Positions 1 to 14,500 of a stretch of 64,000 bases of DNA are shown piece by piece. The stretch is from Drosophila pseudoobscura. Its lineage: Eukaryota > Arthropoda > Insecta > Diptera > Drosophilidae. Every line of letters begins with the position of its first letter. The stretch's first letter is position 1. Position numbers and translations under genes: made by a program. The stretch lies in the NCBI RefSeq assembly GCF_009870125.1, contig NC_046680.1:12667501-12731500 (forward strand), read 5' to 3'. A model generated the notes under the pieces. The model worked only from the letters and a program-made list of their open reading frames with translations. It had not been told where the DNA came from and did not search any database.

Positions 1-1840
1 AAAGGTTCCGAAATGAACATAAATTCCAACTGTCATGGCGAATATTATTTGCCCTTTGACATTTGACAATTTAATTAGTTAAATAACTGTTCTGTTCTGG
101 CATTCGACCTCGCTTAAACATAAACTAATTAAAAATCGATATATATTTCATTGTAGCTATATTTATTGCGTGCACCTTTTGTGTCAGTTCCAGGTGAATC
201 CTTTACTGGATGGAGACGTGTGGTAAAAGTTCTTTGATTCTGGCAGGTTAAGCTCCCTTATTCGGACTTCCCCGCTAATTGCAGCAAGTGTTTTATTATT
301 TCCAATTTAAAGCCATCCATTGAATTAAATGCCAGCCGATTCCAAAAGGTAAACCTCAAAGCTCTATTGTCCATCGGACTGTGTTTTTTCTCTGTACATC
401 GCCTCTCCGCTGAATGAAAGGCCCAGCATGCAATATATACCGATGTTGTAGTTGTATGATACGGAAAAATATGGTACAGGCGGACAAAAAACATGAATAT
501 GCATGTATGTAAGCAGAATAAATGCAAATACGAAGAAAAACAAGAAGGGAAAAGCCAGTCTCGACCAGACAGAACCTGTCGATACTCTGCCATATTCTGG
601 GAGAGGTCATATTCTGCCCGTGAGGGTAGCCGAGGGAGAGGCAGATGCGGGACCCCCAACCCCAATGCTCCATCAAAGGAAGACTTACGAAGGCTTTCGT
701 CTCGAGTTCAAGTTAGGGCACTGCAGAAGGCACAACAATCATAAAAGCGAAACAATCATAATAAATGTGGGAAATCCTTTGGCTGCAGCGCCAGAGTTGA
801 ATTGAAAATGGAGGCTTTGCGGTTACGGATGAGGTTGTGCCACTGTTTGTTGTACATTTTGTTGGATGGCCGCAGTGGGAGCACTGGGGTGTGGGCGCCC
901 TCATCGTTGGGGTTAAATGAAAAAACGGTTCTCCAACGGATATTTAAGGGGCAATTCCAAGCCATTAGCTAATGAACAGTCCAGAAACAGGCACAGACAC
1001 TGAGAGATCGGCTGTCTTTTTATGACTGAACACAACATTGATGGCACACAAAGAAAGTTGCCACCTTTTGTGGCATTTAATTAATAAAAAAAATAGAAAA
1101 AACTGAAGATAAAACCAAAGAAAGAGGAGACGCCAAGGAAACTGGTTTTGCTTGCTCCATTGAACAATGTGGTCTTACTGCGCGTCCTGCGGCTCATCCT
1201 CTTGGCCAACAGGGAATGCATTCCAATTTAACATCTCCTCTCGTCCATAAATTTCCTGTTGCCCCGGGCGCCCGGGCCCGGGCATGCCTCTTTCGTTGAG
1301 TTAATCAAGACTTCGGTAATTTGGCGGAGAGTGTGAAGTGTTTGCCCGGATACGGATGCCCAATGGAGTGTATTATATGCGCTGGCCACCGCAGCATCAG
1401 CAGCTCCTGTTCGAGCACTTCATCAATGCCCGGAATCTTTTGTGAGCAAGGTTGGGCCGCACCCGCACCCACACACCATCCTCCATCTCCTCCTCTGTGC
1501 GGCTCCGTTAAGTGTTTTACAGGGCTCTCCACAAAGCGCACATCATTCATGTCCGAGGCAGGATGTAATATTTGCCCAAGGCCGAAACGACCCGAAGCCT
1601 TCATCTGTTTTTTCCAGCCCCTCTCCACTACACAGCCACGTACACATCAATAGGAATGGAGAGAGTGGAACGGAATGGGAGAGTGCGATTACATTTCTGT
1701 GTGTTTGTTTGTGTCAGTATTTGTGGATGTCTGTCAGACAGCTTTGGCTGTGGCAGGCTCTCTCTCATTGCATATGAATCAAGTAAAGGTAATTGAAAAT
1801 CAAAGCCACTGAATTTTGAAGTAGGCCAGGACTATGCCTG

Positions 1841-1876
1841 GTCCATGGTCCATGGTCCATGGTCCATGGTCCATGG
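1841..1876. repeat. Heptanucleotide tandem repeat (gtccatg)x5
   Basis: Five perfect head-to-tail copies of gtccatg run without interruption. Each copy contains the NcoI-type palindrome ccatgg. It is a simple minisatellite in non-coding DNA with no visible gene link. Confidence 0.9.
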
Positions 1877-4800
1877 CATACTCTGCTTCGGTCGTGTGGT
1901 ACGGCTGAGTGACGATTGTAGAGAAATCAAGTCAAAAGCCGCCCGGAGTAATGCGGTCTTTTGGACTGGCAACTTTATGCTCCAAAGTGGCAATCAATAC
2001 GTCCGTACTCCTATGTAGTTGTGTGCCTGCTGAGTGGCCTGACTGTTTTCGATAACTTTGATTAGTGAAAAGTAGTTCTCGCAATCCCCTCCAGCTCCGG
2101 TCGGGTGTTGGGCACTACGCTTAGTTCTAGGCCAGGTCAAATTAGCAGAACTACGACGAGTATCTGTGTGTGCTTGTACCTGTTTCACAGAGATAGCCGG
2201 AGAGTGTCTGTGCGAGTGCATGTGGCACGTGTCAAGACTGCTGCTGCTTCTAAACCAGGTGACTGTGCAACTGGGCCGTGGCTCCCATTGCGGCAGCCAT
2301 CCGCACACATTCCCTGCGCACTGTGACACTTAACAGACAATTAAGTTGCTGACCCCCAAACAACATGAAAAGGGTCGTATGCCTTGTGCTTGTGCCGTGC
2401 CGTGCCAGATGACAGTCAGGTTGCATTTTACACACTATTCCCGCGTTGTTTATGCTGCTGATGCTCGTGCTGGGATGTGAATGGGTTTGGGGTATTTTTC
2501 ATAATTAATCCAACAACTGGCGGGGCCATTTCCGAGAGCTTTTACCACCCGCTTGTTGCGGTACGGTGTGCGGCTGCTGGGAAAGCATTTTCGCCATTTT
2601 CCAAGACAATTTACGAAATTGCAGTACTGCCGCCTGCCTGCCGGGCCGTTTTTTGTTTTTTTTGTTGTTCTTGACAGTCCTTTTCCCCCTTTACCTCGTG
2701 GCTTTTGTTTTTCCGTCTTCCTATTTTCCTTCTCCTCGGGCTTGCACGAGAGAAAAAAGCAGAGCGGAGGTAGCAAGGGCTCGGCCGCTCGGCTGCAATT
2801 GCATCAAAATCTCCATTGCTTTGCCAAAAGGGAAATGCAGCTTGGACTTCATGCTTCTACGGAAGTAAAAAACTGTTCTCCGAGGTCTTTCTGGTTTTCA
2901 ATTTGCCTTGGAAAACTCTTGGATCCGATAGTGAAAGCTGTGCTGCAGTTTTCAAAAGTCCCACCATCTCCACCGCGACCGCAACTGGAGTCAGTGCCCG
3001 CCAATTTAAACAATTTGTCGGAGAAGTTGAACGCTGGAATCGCCTGACGGGGGCTCGCTCGGCACGAGCATGCCTTTGGGCCACTTGCCTAATCCGCTTT
3101 GCCATGTCTGGGGCGCTGGATGTCAAATTTGCAGCCAACTTCGGCAACCTCCTTTCGGCCATAAAAAAAGTTTGGCGAAGCGCGGCATGTTCTGTGGCAA
3201 GTAGCGCCATTGTAAGGAAACTTTAATCCCGCTTAAATTATAAATGGCACATTTGGCTTTTCCCGCGCCTCAGTCTCAGCGTCAGCCGCAGCCTCGATGT
3301 GCAGCTACATCTCAGTGCTCGCCTCCGAGTCTCTGCCTACGCCTGTGCCTATTCCTAGGAATGGGCCCCATGTCAGGGGCCGCGCTCGAGTGCTCTGACA
3401 AACTTTATGTGTGTTGTCACAATCTCCTCCTGCCCTGCCAGTGTCAGGGAGCAGCGTCTGAGGCTATGACTGAGGGCTTGCGAATGGGAGTGGGAAAGGG
3501 AGTGTGGATGTTGGGTGCGGGAGAGACAACCAGAGGATGCCAGTTTTGATGCCATGGCAGAGCAATGGCAAATACAAAACACTTTGTATCCTTTTATTTG
3601 GCGAGTGGAATGGAATGCACTGCACTAAAGCCAAAGTTTACGGCTCACATTTAGTTGCTTCGGCGGCGTTTTCCCAAAGCGGAAACTTCTAAGCCGAAAC
3701 ACGAGCTGAACTGAACTAAACTGAACGGAACGGAACCGTACGGAACGGAACGAAAGCCAGCTAAAGTGAACTGTCTTTAGAGTCAGGCATAAAATGGTGT
3801 GCTCCTCCGTTTCCGGGAGGAGGCCGTCATGTTTCCTTCGCTCCCATTCGCATGTTGAATTATGATTTTCTGCCTGGTCTGGCAAAGCGACCAGAGTGTG
3901 TCTCCGGGCGACAGTCCGCTATGCCAGTCCCAGTCCCAGTCCCAGTCCCGAGAGTCTCCAAACAAATGGGATGCCAGGAAATCAATTAAAACTTTCTATC
4001 ATGTCACCAGGGCAGCAGAGCAGCAACCACTCGGTGATAGACGGAGTGGGGACTTGACCATGTTTATGCACTCCTCTTGGGCATCAGCGTCGGCATTGGA
4101 GTTGGAGCTGGAGCTGGAGATCCCAACAAGTGTCCTGGGCATATCATACAAATGCCCTCGCTTGTTGAACATCTGACGTTAATTGTAATTGAACTGATGT
4201 ACACATTAAACGAGCAATGCACAATTAATGCCCACCGATGACATGGACGCAAATCAAATTACACATCTGAACGAGTCCTTCTACTCTGCTAGGGTTGAGT
4301 GGCCCATAAGGCCTGCAAGGCCGTTGTAATAACCTCTGACTACATATTGCTATGTTAATATACACTTTCGATAGACTTTGCCACGCTTTGGCCGGCGGAG
4401 ACTTTCCGGCTGCGGCTCCGGCTCCAGCTCTTGCTCGTTCATGCATTACGTACTCGAACAAATCGCCTTGGGCGCGAGCTTATTACATTTCCATGCTTGA
4501 CCAAAATGAAGCCGTCGGTTCATTTGTTTAGTTTCTGTTTTGGGGGTTTACTTTTTCCCGCTTTGGCTGTAGCCTCGTAAAACATTTTACAAGCACTACG
4601 GCTGGCCGACCAGCCCCTAGCGAAAATTTTAATTAGAGTGCGCCACGCAAACATGGTGCACATCCTCGCCTCCCATCGCCACCTCCAATCCCTCGTTCTG
4701 GCCCACAACCCTTCCCCTTCCCCTTCCCCTGCCCCTGCACCGCGATCGACCAGAAGCAAACGATACTTCTGGGGTCTCCATTTCGCACACAATGTTTATG

Positions 4801-7005
4801 TTTGTTTGTCATACATAGGAGAGGTCCCTGGTGCATTGGACGTTACCCAAATGGGGCCCCATAGCGCTTTGTATCCGACGCTGGTTGGGAATGGAATGCG
4901 GTGGGGAAAAGGAAGTCACAGGAACAGTAGCAGTACCGCTAACAGTACCAGTACCAACACCCTGCGGGAGGTTGGTGGAGGTGAAGGTAGAAAGAACATT
5001 GCATCCAAAATAAACAAGCGTGCATTTTTTGGGGGGCCAGAACACGCTTCCTCCTATGGCCATCCCCCGCTTTCCAATCCCTTCATTTCCTTTTTGCGGT
5101 TCGAGAATGTTGCCGAAAACTTGAATATAAATTTGCATTGGCTTTGGTTAAAGACAGCATCTGAATACAATGCAAGTCGCATCGCCCCCCTTTCCGGATG
5201 CAGAACGATTATGGGGAATAGGATTCTTCAAAGGGTTCTTCCTTAACACAATGCCATCAGTCGAAACAATGCCACGCCAGACAATAGAATTGTCCCTGTG
5301 TTGTCCCTGATTGATCATTAATTTTTATTGATAGTTGGCTGCGATTATCTCGTATAAGAAGAGTCCCTTCCGTCTGCGGCAACCATCGCATCAGAGAATC
5401 AAATTTCAGCTGCAAGTTTCTTAGACCAGAATAATGACTGCTGAATGCATTTCAAGCATAAGACAGGATAGCCGAAGCTCTGCTGCTAATCGCAGCCTCA
5501 CAACCCTTGCTCTGACTAAAGTAATTACTGGAGTAAGAATTTTCAATTATAACGGAAATGCTGATGAAAATGTTTAACATCGGCTTGCACTTCCCATTCA
5601 TAGGGCGCCACTGTTCCCAGTATCGGATACTCAGATCCGATGGAGAGACGGGGCGAATGCGGAGGATTGCGCAGAATCAGCATCCACAGTTGTCCGTGTC
5701 GTTTGGGTGTCCTCTGTGCCGAGTTTTTGGGTTCGCATCAGTTGCTCGCTGGGGGCTCTACGGAACGGTTCTCACACTCGGAAATGCGGTTCACTTTCGA
5801 GTCTTTGTTCTAGCACAGAGTAGTGCCACGACCACGACCACATCCATAGCCATAGCCATAGCCACCTACCTTCAGGTGTTTGGCGCCAAGCTGCCCATTT
5901 CGTTTTGTGGCATAGAGACAAATTGTTTATCTTGTGTCAAGTGCTGGGGTAGACACTGCCACATCCGCCACCAACCCGACGAACCCATCCCCTTGCCAGT
6001 CCCGCCCAGGAGCCAGCCAGTCATTCAGTGAAAGTTTGTGTCGCCATCTCTGGTGGCTGTTGTGGGAGCCTCTGTCTGTGGAGTACTTAACAAAAACAGT
6101 AAACCTGCCGGATCGTTGTGTTGGCATCGCTGCTTCTGGAGCCACTGCCACTGCTCCACGCGTGCGGTTTGGGGAGTCGAAATCGGATGACATTATCTCT
6201 GTGTGGGCTGCGGGCCGCAGGACATTTGTGGTGGTACCCCGTGGGTATGGTGATGCTGCCTCTGTCTTTTAGTCTGCCTCTGCCTCTGGAGAATTGTTTT
6301 TGTTTGCGAGAACAAAATTAAAAGCGAAACGAGTCTTCGCACCTTAGGCATGCATCTTTAATCAGCACCGATGAATTTCCGTGCCACCCCGTGTCGCCGC
6401 ACCGTGCCCGTGGATCCGTGCGAAATGGTTACGGCGTATGAATAAGAAATGAAATAAGCGCTCCCAGGCATTTGTCATTCGACAAAGTGAAAATTGAAGT
6501 GACTGTGAAAATTAAGACAAATGCGTGCTCCTCCTCCTCCTTCGGATTACTCTGTCCATTAAACAAAACTCGAATAACAGAAGGTCGCCTAGCCCGCAGG
6601 CGAATCCACGAAGCTCCAATCCAAATCTCAATTCAAGCTAAATTTGGACTTAACTAGGTAAATATTGAATTTCTGGTGAAGGCCCAGATCCGTTCCAGAC
6701 ACAGAAAGAGACACGTTCGACGGCGAATGAAATGGGGATTCTCTTTCACACCTGTTACGACTTAATTACGGCTCAGGCTCAGGCTCAGCAGAAGTAACTA
6801 AATTATTCACCCGGAATGTGCGAGTGGGAGTATTTACCAAGGCAGGTGGCACAAGTGCGAGTACGAGTATGTAGCCAGCAGGCAAAATATGTCCAAACAG
6901 TCGGACCAACTGGCTAATTCCCCCGTGGCCATGGATGGTGGTCATCAAAACGAGAATGAATGAATGTAATTGCTTTTGATTTATCTTACTCTCATCGCCA
7001 GCAGG

Positions 7006-7022
7006 GAGAGAGAGAGAGAGAG
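7006..7022. repeat. (GA)n run, potential GAGA-factor site
   Basis: An uninterrupted GA dinucleotide run in non-coding DNA. Such runs are bound by GAGA factor (Trl) in Drosophila. Binding here is inference only. Confidence 0.7.
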
Positions 7023-9527
7023 ACCGGAAATAGAGTGAAAAGCCATTTATTCGGTGATTTCCGCCAAGACCTGACCAAATAAAACTTATTTAGATAAATT
7101 ATTGCCCAGATGATTATTGATGAAGACTAATTTGTTAAGTCGGTCCGGTGCGATGGTTGGGGAAGGGATCCCAAGTGGAAACCATTCTTACAAACCAAAG
7201 GCCAACCATTAAGTTGAACCTCGGCCACAGCTCTGTTGAACCACTAAAACCTTTTGCTGCCCTGTCTCCCCAACAAAGGAGTGAGGAATTTTAAATCATA
7301 AATTTATTTATGAAGGAATGCCTGCGAAAAAGACCTTTTGGCATTGCCTTTTTGTGGCTGTGTTTGCTTCCCCAACTTATTTGGGAGTAAAGGAAAAAGT
7401 TTTACTTGTTGTGGGTGAATTATATGTTCGAACATACATACACTTATATACCTACATATATGTATATGGTTTCTCTATGCAGGACACGTTAGAAACGTGG
7501 TTTTTGTTTGTTGGAAAATTGTCCAGTCAGTCCAGTCGGTTAGACCACATCGCAGAGGGAATGAGGATATTTCTCAAAGGCTAACGAGCTATCCAGAAAC
7601 CAAACTGAAATCCCATCCCCCAGTCCATTTGGAAAGTCCCACCTGTGGACTAGTCACCTCCTTCTCTATATTTTCATTCACATTCACCTCGTGCATGCAT
7701 TCATTGTGTTTGGGGGGAGAAAACATTGATTAAACATAAATACATCCCCGAACAACCTTTGACTTCTAGACCCTTTCATTTCGCAAAGCTAACACTATTT
7801 ATTCCGCCTGCTCATTGTATATAATATAATAGTTCTTTGAAGCCATCTAATTTCTCTTGCTGCTGAAATCTATTATCTATGAAATGCATTTCAAGTGCTG
7901 CATCACAGTCATGTAATCAACTTTAGGCAAAAGTTTAGCTCTGGCATCTAGTAAACCTGCTTTTCGTCAAGGAAACATTCCGCCAGTTGATTAAATATAA
8001 TAAAAAAGTTACTCGAGGCTCTTCTAATTCTGCTTTCCTATCTTTCTCCCTCTCTCGCTCTGTCCCGCTCTTTCAATTATAAATATATTTTTTATAAACT
8101 CGATGGGAAAGTTTTCTCCATTATTTTTTCAAATTAATTGGCCAACGTTTGTGAAACAATTTCCGGTCAGGAATTTCACTTGGATTTAGGAGGCAAACAC
8201 CAGGAGGTGGGTGTGTCGATGGAGCATATTGGCTATTGCTTCTTCTACGCCTGATTCTGCCTCTGTTGCTGTGCAAGAGCAGAACCATTTTGAATATTTC
8301 AATTTCGTATTTTCATATTGACCAACTGGTCAAATAAATTCACAGCAAATAAACAGACCATGAGGAGCAAAAAGCATACATATCTAGGCATCGTTGGAGG
8401 GGCACAGATTTTTCGATAAAAGAATTCGATTGCTATAATGCCACAGCCACACCTACTGCCCCTGCTTCTGCCCCTGCCCCAGCCTCTTAGCCACTCCGCT
8501 CCAAATGTGGTGGCCGAAATTTATGGATTTTGAAATGTTGACACAATGCCCAAAATAATTTAAATGTTGTGCGAATCTGCTGAAATATGTTATACATTCA
8601 TTTACATGCAGATCTGAGGGCGGGGGTGCGTGAGCTGGATGCTGGGTGAGCCCTTCAGCTTTTAGATGGATTTGACACGTAGCTGGGAAAATGCAGATTC
8701 AAAATTCAAGTGGGCCCATTTCACAGACTGCGCTGCTCATTCCAGCATCTCATCTCGGCTGGATGAGAGCGGAGGAGTGCAGGAGAGTGCAGAATATAGA
8801 GTTTCCGTTCGCACATGCTGGTCTGGTCCGTTCGAAACATACATACATACATATGTACATATGTATATCTATATATGTAGTTAGTATGTGTGCATCTGTA
8901 TCGGTGGGGCTTCTGCTGTAGCATTTGCATTTCCATTCGAGTTTTTTTCGTTTGTATTTCTGATGTTGTTGCCGTCGACTGTGACTGCAATATTCGCCTG
9001 AATAAATTATCCAGGTGAGCGTGGCTCTGCATACCAAAAGACAGAGAGAACATGTGCCTTACAGGGCTTTAAATCAAACGCTGCTTGCCATAAATAGATT
9101 ATTGCATGCATTACTCGTACAACATATTATACAGCGTTAGGCTACAGCTACAATATGAAGCAGACAATCGGGAAGAACACCCCACTAGATAATGCCATTA
9201 ATTTGGATTACAATTTGTTGTCTCATGAAGTGATGCTACCCAATCACGGCCATCGCCCGAGCCCCCATCATCGTACTAAAATTTCTTTATCCCTTTATAA
9301 TGTCTGTCCCCAGTTTTCAAAATGTCCCCGGGATTATTTACCCCCCTCTTCATGGCCGTGCTTTTACCCGTCGCTGTTGCTTTTGCTGTTGCTGTCGCTT
9401 TCACCCGCCTCGGTCGTCGGCTTCTTCATGTTCATGTCTTCTTTATCTAAATCATCCAACTGTGTAAATATTTGCCTCGCTTCCTGCATTCCATCCTCGT
9501 TATCCTTAAATCGTGCGTGCGAAGCTG

Positions 9528-9537
9528 TATATAAATA
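9528..9537 (+). promoter_or_regulatory. Candidate TATA box, possible distal promoter of the KH gene
   Basis: TATATAAATA is followed by about 170 bases that are richer in CpG than their surroundings, as in a fly 5' leader, with a possible splice donor (cccA/gtgagc) near 9700. No clear initiator was found at the expected +30 position. The KH gene needs an upstream non-coding exon, because its first coding exon is preceded by a 3' splice site at 11421. This is a candidate only. Confidence 0.25.
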
Positions 9538-11421
9538 CAAAGGCATCGCCCGAGCGGTACGAAGGCTGAGGTACACCGTAACAGAGAGGGCACTATGCGA
9601 GATGAGCGAGTGCAAGGATGCGAAGACGTCGCGACAGACGGGAGTGGAAGGTCTGGAATGAATAAAGCAAACAAACCAAGCGACCGACCGCGCCGCACCC
9701 AGTGAGCGGACCGACCTACTCTACTCTACAGTGGGTTAAATTTTGCATAAGAAAGACAAGGCGGTCACGACTAACACTGCACAGTGGGTCTGAGTATACA
9801 TTTTTTTATTTTAATTTAATATTCTTGAAATTGAATTGTTTTGTTTTTAGTTTTCTCCTAGGTGCTAGAAGGCTTTCGGGATGCGTATTTAGGGATAAAA
9901 TTGTTTTTTTTTAACAATTTAATTGCTATTTTTACACCTACAAAGTTTGTTCCCATTGTGATAAAGCTGGATCCTGGGAAGAGGTATATGTATGTCCATA
10001 TGTACCTCAGGCGAAAGACAAACCTGAATGTGGGCCGACAACACCTATCAGTCCCACAGTGCGTAATTCCAACGGTAAACAATAATCGCAGCATTAATCT
10101 GAAACTGCGCACAAATCCGTCAAACTCAGTGATGGTTGGGTGGTGGGGGTGCAGGAGAGGGTGAAAAAGAAGCAACCAAAGCAAAAGCAAACGTAAACGC
10201 AAAAACAAACATTGGCGCACATTTGGAGGTGCTTGATCTGTCATTAATTTTAAGAACTTTTGCCCCTTTCCGGCAGTAAGGCTCACCCGCGTACCCCACA
10301 CCAGCACTTTTTCCAGCCTTCATCAATTTTTCAGGTAGTTCCTCCTTGGCTTAACAGCCCGTGGGGTGGGGGGAAAATTGGGCGTTGTCGAACAAATATT
10401 TCAAATCATCGTAAAAGGTAATTAGGCAGCATGACTGAGGATTTTATGGAACTGAAAATTTTAATTCATGTTTTTTAGATTAACAATTTAGATTCTCGAT
10501 TGCAACAGGAGGAGCAGATACAGATTTAGATTGCGAATTTATGGTCTATGGTTGATGGTCTCTGGGACTTAATGGGGCATGGTGGCCAATTATCCCAGAG
10601 CACAAAGCATCGGGGTCACCACTTACGCTTCGACTATCAAACAAGTTGTTATGCTTCTATGGCTGTTGGGGTGGGGTGTGGGCGTGTGTGTGTGAGTGTG
10701 AGTGATATGGGGCAGGATGAGTTTATTTTGAGTTTGAATAGAGTTTCTCTTTCATGTCGCCTAGAATTTGGCCGCAATATTTGCTGTCAACTGGTATGAA
10801 AACCGATACTTCGCAATCGAAATGGGGCAGATGTTAGGTTGGCAGAAGATGGCTTGCCAGAGCCACACAGAGAAATCCAATCTGCCCTGAATACACAAAG
10901 CTCTAGGATCACCGACGGCAGCAATCAATATTCATATAGATTCGGGCAAGCTCCACTCCACTCACTCCACGGGGTTAGAAAAGCGAAACTTTCGATTGTC
11001 TGCTGGGATATGCATGAAAATTTTGAGCAACTTTTGCTCCGGCTTATTTCATTAGGGAACTTATCCACAGATTTGAAACAAAATTCTTTTATCCGCCTCC
11101 GTGCGGCCCCCTCACTTTGGTAAGTATTTACAGTGTTGGAGGGTTTTTGTCAGCTGCATTATGATAAAAATTTTACAAAGTTTTCCTTAAGCTTTTTACA
11201 CGAGCTTACCGCAAGATTTTGGCTGGGATGATGGGACAAGAAAAGGGGCGGATGGGCGGCCTGAGAAGCCGAGAGGCTAAAAGGTAGAGACACGGGCATG
11301 GGCATGGGGGGCCTGAGCCGGTTGGGATGGCTTAGCTGAAAACTTGAAAGGACGAATCCCTTTTGGCCTCAAACTATTATTACATGCTCATATAGATTAT
11401 TCACATTCTTTCACTTTGCAG

Positions 11422-11504
11422 TCGTCTACCGCAACAAAAGCAACAAAAGATGGAGGCTAAAGCTGGTTTAAGCTCACAGGAGGAAAGGGCCTTGAAAGGT
11501 TCAG
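11422..11504 (+). other. Proposed first coding exon of the KH gene
   Basis: The exon is bounded by ttcactttgcag and cag/gtatgt, with 28 untranslated bases before ATG at 11450. The single leftover base at its end joins the two bases that open the exon at 15746 to make a Glu codon, so the frame continues into the KH exon. It was too short for ordinary ORF finding. The intron that follows (11505-15745) holds only simple repeats and CAG/CTG runs (near 14770-14802). Confidence 0.55.
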
Positions 11505-14500
11505 GTATGTGGCTTATATCATTGCTGAGAATTTCCAAGAAGTTGGCGACGGTTGTCGACATTAACTGAGGCACACATAATAGATTCGTTCTTACAGTGC
11601 GGTACAGAATTTTGAGACCGTTGAAAAATTTCGTAATCCACTATAGAATTGGGGTGAAGCATACTATTAAAATTCGAATAGGTCAGCTATTAACTATTGT
11701 TCGCTGTGATTTCTTTGGGGATCACCCATTTCTAGCGCCCTTACGTCACCTTTTATATCGTGGTACGAGGTTCCAGTCATATCGAATACCGTACAGGGTA
11801 CAAGGGAACGTCAAGTAAGCAGAGGAGAAGCCAGCCCCGTTATGTTGATTCTCCCCTGTCCTGTCCCCTTACCATGTGCTTTGAGGGCATTTAGAAAAAC
11901 CCCAACTCCCCTCTATCTGTCTCGCTTTCTCTCCTGGCTGCTCCATTTGTGCGGTGGGGTGTGCTGCGGGTAGGGGGAAATGGGGGCTTCTTTTTTCTAT
12001 TCCACCTTTTCGACTTTCGACTTGTTTACGCAAAAGTTAAGGAAGGACATAAAAGCGAGCGGGCATCCTGGCATCCATCGTAAAAACTGTCGTCACACTG
12101 GCTGATACCGATAGCGAAAAGCACACATAGTCGTAGGGCTAGAGGAGCCCACTGGGGTGGGATAAATGTAATCATAAACACACAGAAGTCGATTACGTCA
12201 TGTGCGAAAACAACAAAACAAAACTATGTATTGTAGTGTGTCCCTTTTTGCCTTTCATTTGAACTCAAAATTCAATTCAACTCAAGTCGGATCAGTGCCC
12301 GAAGAAGCTTAACTTTAAAGGGAATCCGAATGGAGGGGAGGCGATGGAATGGATCCACAGAGAGGCGCGTCGGAATACATATAGCAGTGGTATCCATCAA
12401 AGGAACAGCGCACCCTCGCCCTTAAATCTAATCCACGCAATACTGGAAATTTAAACAGAGAGAAAAAGAAATAACATTGGATTACAGATTGTCGTCAACA
12501 CAGAATACTCCAGTATTCGTACAGCGGTGGAATGGAGAAGGAAGGGAACTGTGCATAAAAAGGGGATACAATAAACGAGACGTGGAAGATGGAGCGCCCC
12601 ATTTGACATTTAAGCTTCTGGGCAGAGGATTCTTTTCTTGTTTCGCTTTTTATGATTATTTTTACTTTTGTTTCGGCTAACGAGACGCATTCCGGGTGTA
12701 ATCCGGCCCTGGGGAAATGTTAAACCAAACAGAGTGAGAAGACATCATCGTTGTCCTGTCGAAAATCGCTTAAATGGACTATCAATTTCGGTTCTGGCCG
12801 AAAGCCGAGAAATGGCCAAAGACATTAACACGGACCAAATGTTGATTAAACTGGCATGCCCTCTGGGGGCATGTCGAAGGGAAACTTTGAAATTGAATAA
12901 TTTGTCGGTTGTATTCCAATACAATCTTCATTCCCCTCGTGACCTTAGCCGGACAGGTGCCCAGCCTAGAAGTTCAAGTCGTAAAAGGATTGTAAATCAT
13001 GCCGACCGACAACGTCATCGCTCTGAAGAGGGTTCCTGCTCTTTCCAGCCCCTGGGATAGGGTCAGAGGGGTGGTGTCGGCACAAGTGCCTGCGCCGCCC
13101 AAGGCAGCGACAAAGCAACAGTCGAAGGGGAAGACAGTCAGAGACGGACATTTGCCGGCGTAGGCAGGCGCTCCGGACAGAGCTTTTCCGCTGTTCCGGA
13201 TGAGCAAATGACCTGGAAAAGCCAAACGAAGGCAGCATACAAAAGGAATGTAGAAAATATGGCAAACAGAAGGAAAGGCAAACCAAACAGAAAGTAGCAG
13301 GAGCACACTGGGAAAAAAAACAGGACACCCAGCATCGTGTTTATGATCTAAAGTCCAGTCCTAGCATATATAATCGTCTTATAAATTTCTCCAAAATCCA
13401 CAGAAAACGAGCTAATTTCACATTCATTTAAAAAAAGATAAAGTTTTAGCTACCACCATTTCTACAGGCAATATCTATCTCTGCCCCAAATACGAACAGG
13501 ATCACCAAACAAATAAAATATAACCTGAAATGGGACTAGCACTCGTGCGAGCATCTGCCAAGCCATAGTCGTTATTCGTGGTTTATTTTTTCGCAGTGCA
13601 GCAGCAACAACAAAAGGTGGCAACAAAAACTGCCACCGGAAACAATTGCAATGACAGAGCAAATGTTTAGCATCTGCCCCAGGGGGTGGTGGATTGGCAG
13701 GAAGTACTAGTAGCAGTTCCTAAGGTCTGTTGTGGCTGTGGCAAGTTGATATTTAAATCTGATTTACACCATCAGGTGCCTGACTGAGTGGGGGCACTCC
13801 CCTCGGTGTCTGACTCGTTGCCAGGCGCGAAGGCACCTTCATCCACCGGCATCCCTCGCTGCAATCTGATAAGTGCAGGAATGGTGGTTGGAGGGGGGAG
13901 GGGCCCCAGGTGGACCTGAAATGCATACCTAATTACGTTAATGGCCGTCCGGGCCATAAATTAGTGGAGATTAGGCTGTGCCAGCAGCCAAAATCGTGTT
14001 CGTGCCATGGGATCCCATGCGATCCCTGTAATGTCGAACCAAAAGTGGAAAATGGAAATTGGGATATTGGGAAATTGGGAAATGGAGAAACTGTAAGGGC
14101 ATCGGAAGTTTTCCTCGATGCGGGCGGATGAAATAATTATGGCCATGGCCGTAAGCGAAATGTAATTATTATTATTGTTATTGGTTTGGCTGTTTCTCCT
14201 GGCAGGACGTGAATCGACGGGTAAGGACACCACAGGACAGGTAAATCAATACATTTCCATACTCGTTGGCTAAGAGAGAACCATTTAAAACGCTTTTGCG
14301 GCTGGCCAGCTGCAGTCATTATGCAATTATCACTCCCCCTCCACCGCCACCCCCACTTCCACCGCCCCCGGCCCCGCTACGGACAGCTTCGGTCCCAGCC
14401 GACGTTGTTTGATTAAAGCAAACAATACATAAGCCTATATAAAATTCGAAATGAAGTGTAAAGTTATTCGAACTGGCTTAAATTGATGGTGAAATGCTTT

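Larger units (their letters stand above)
1..11421. other. Non-coding stretch upstream of the KH gene
   Basis: No reading frame here has splice borders, coding-like composition and a recognisable domain together. The longer open frames, for example at 2553-3047, 4638-5246 and 5558-6031, are low-complexity or overlap others and look accidental. The sequence holds simple repeats, GAGA runs and AT-rich patches. It is probably intergenic DNA and/or 5' untranslated exons and introns of the KH gene that begins coding at 11450. A TATA-like element at 9528 is the best promoter candidate. A remote exon of an unseen gene cannot be excluded. Confidence 0.55.

Noticed and set aside
2553-3047. 164-codon frame on the plus strand
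   Set aside because: Several overlapping frames are open in this GC-richer patch, none shows a domain or splice context, and composition is low-complexity.
4638-5246. 202-codon frame on the plus strand
   Set aside because: It runs through CCTTCC and AGTACC simple repeats, has opposite-strand frames of equal quality and no recognisable domain.
5558-6031. 157-codon frame on the plus strand
   Set aside because: Repeats of ATAGCC and ACCACG give it length; no homology features or splice support.
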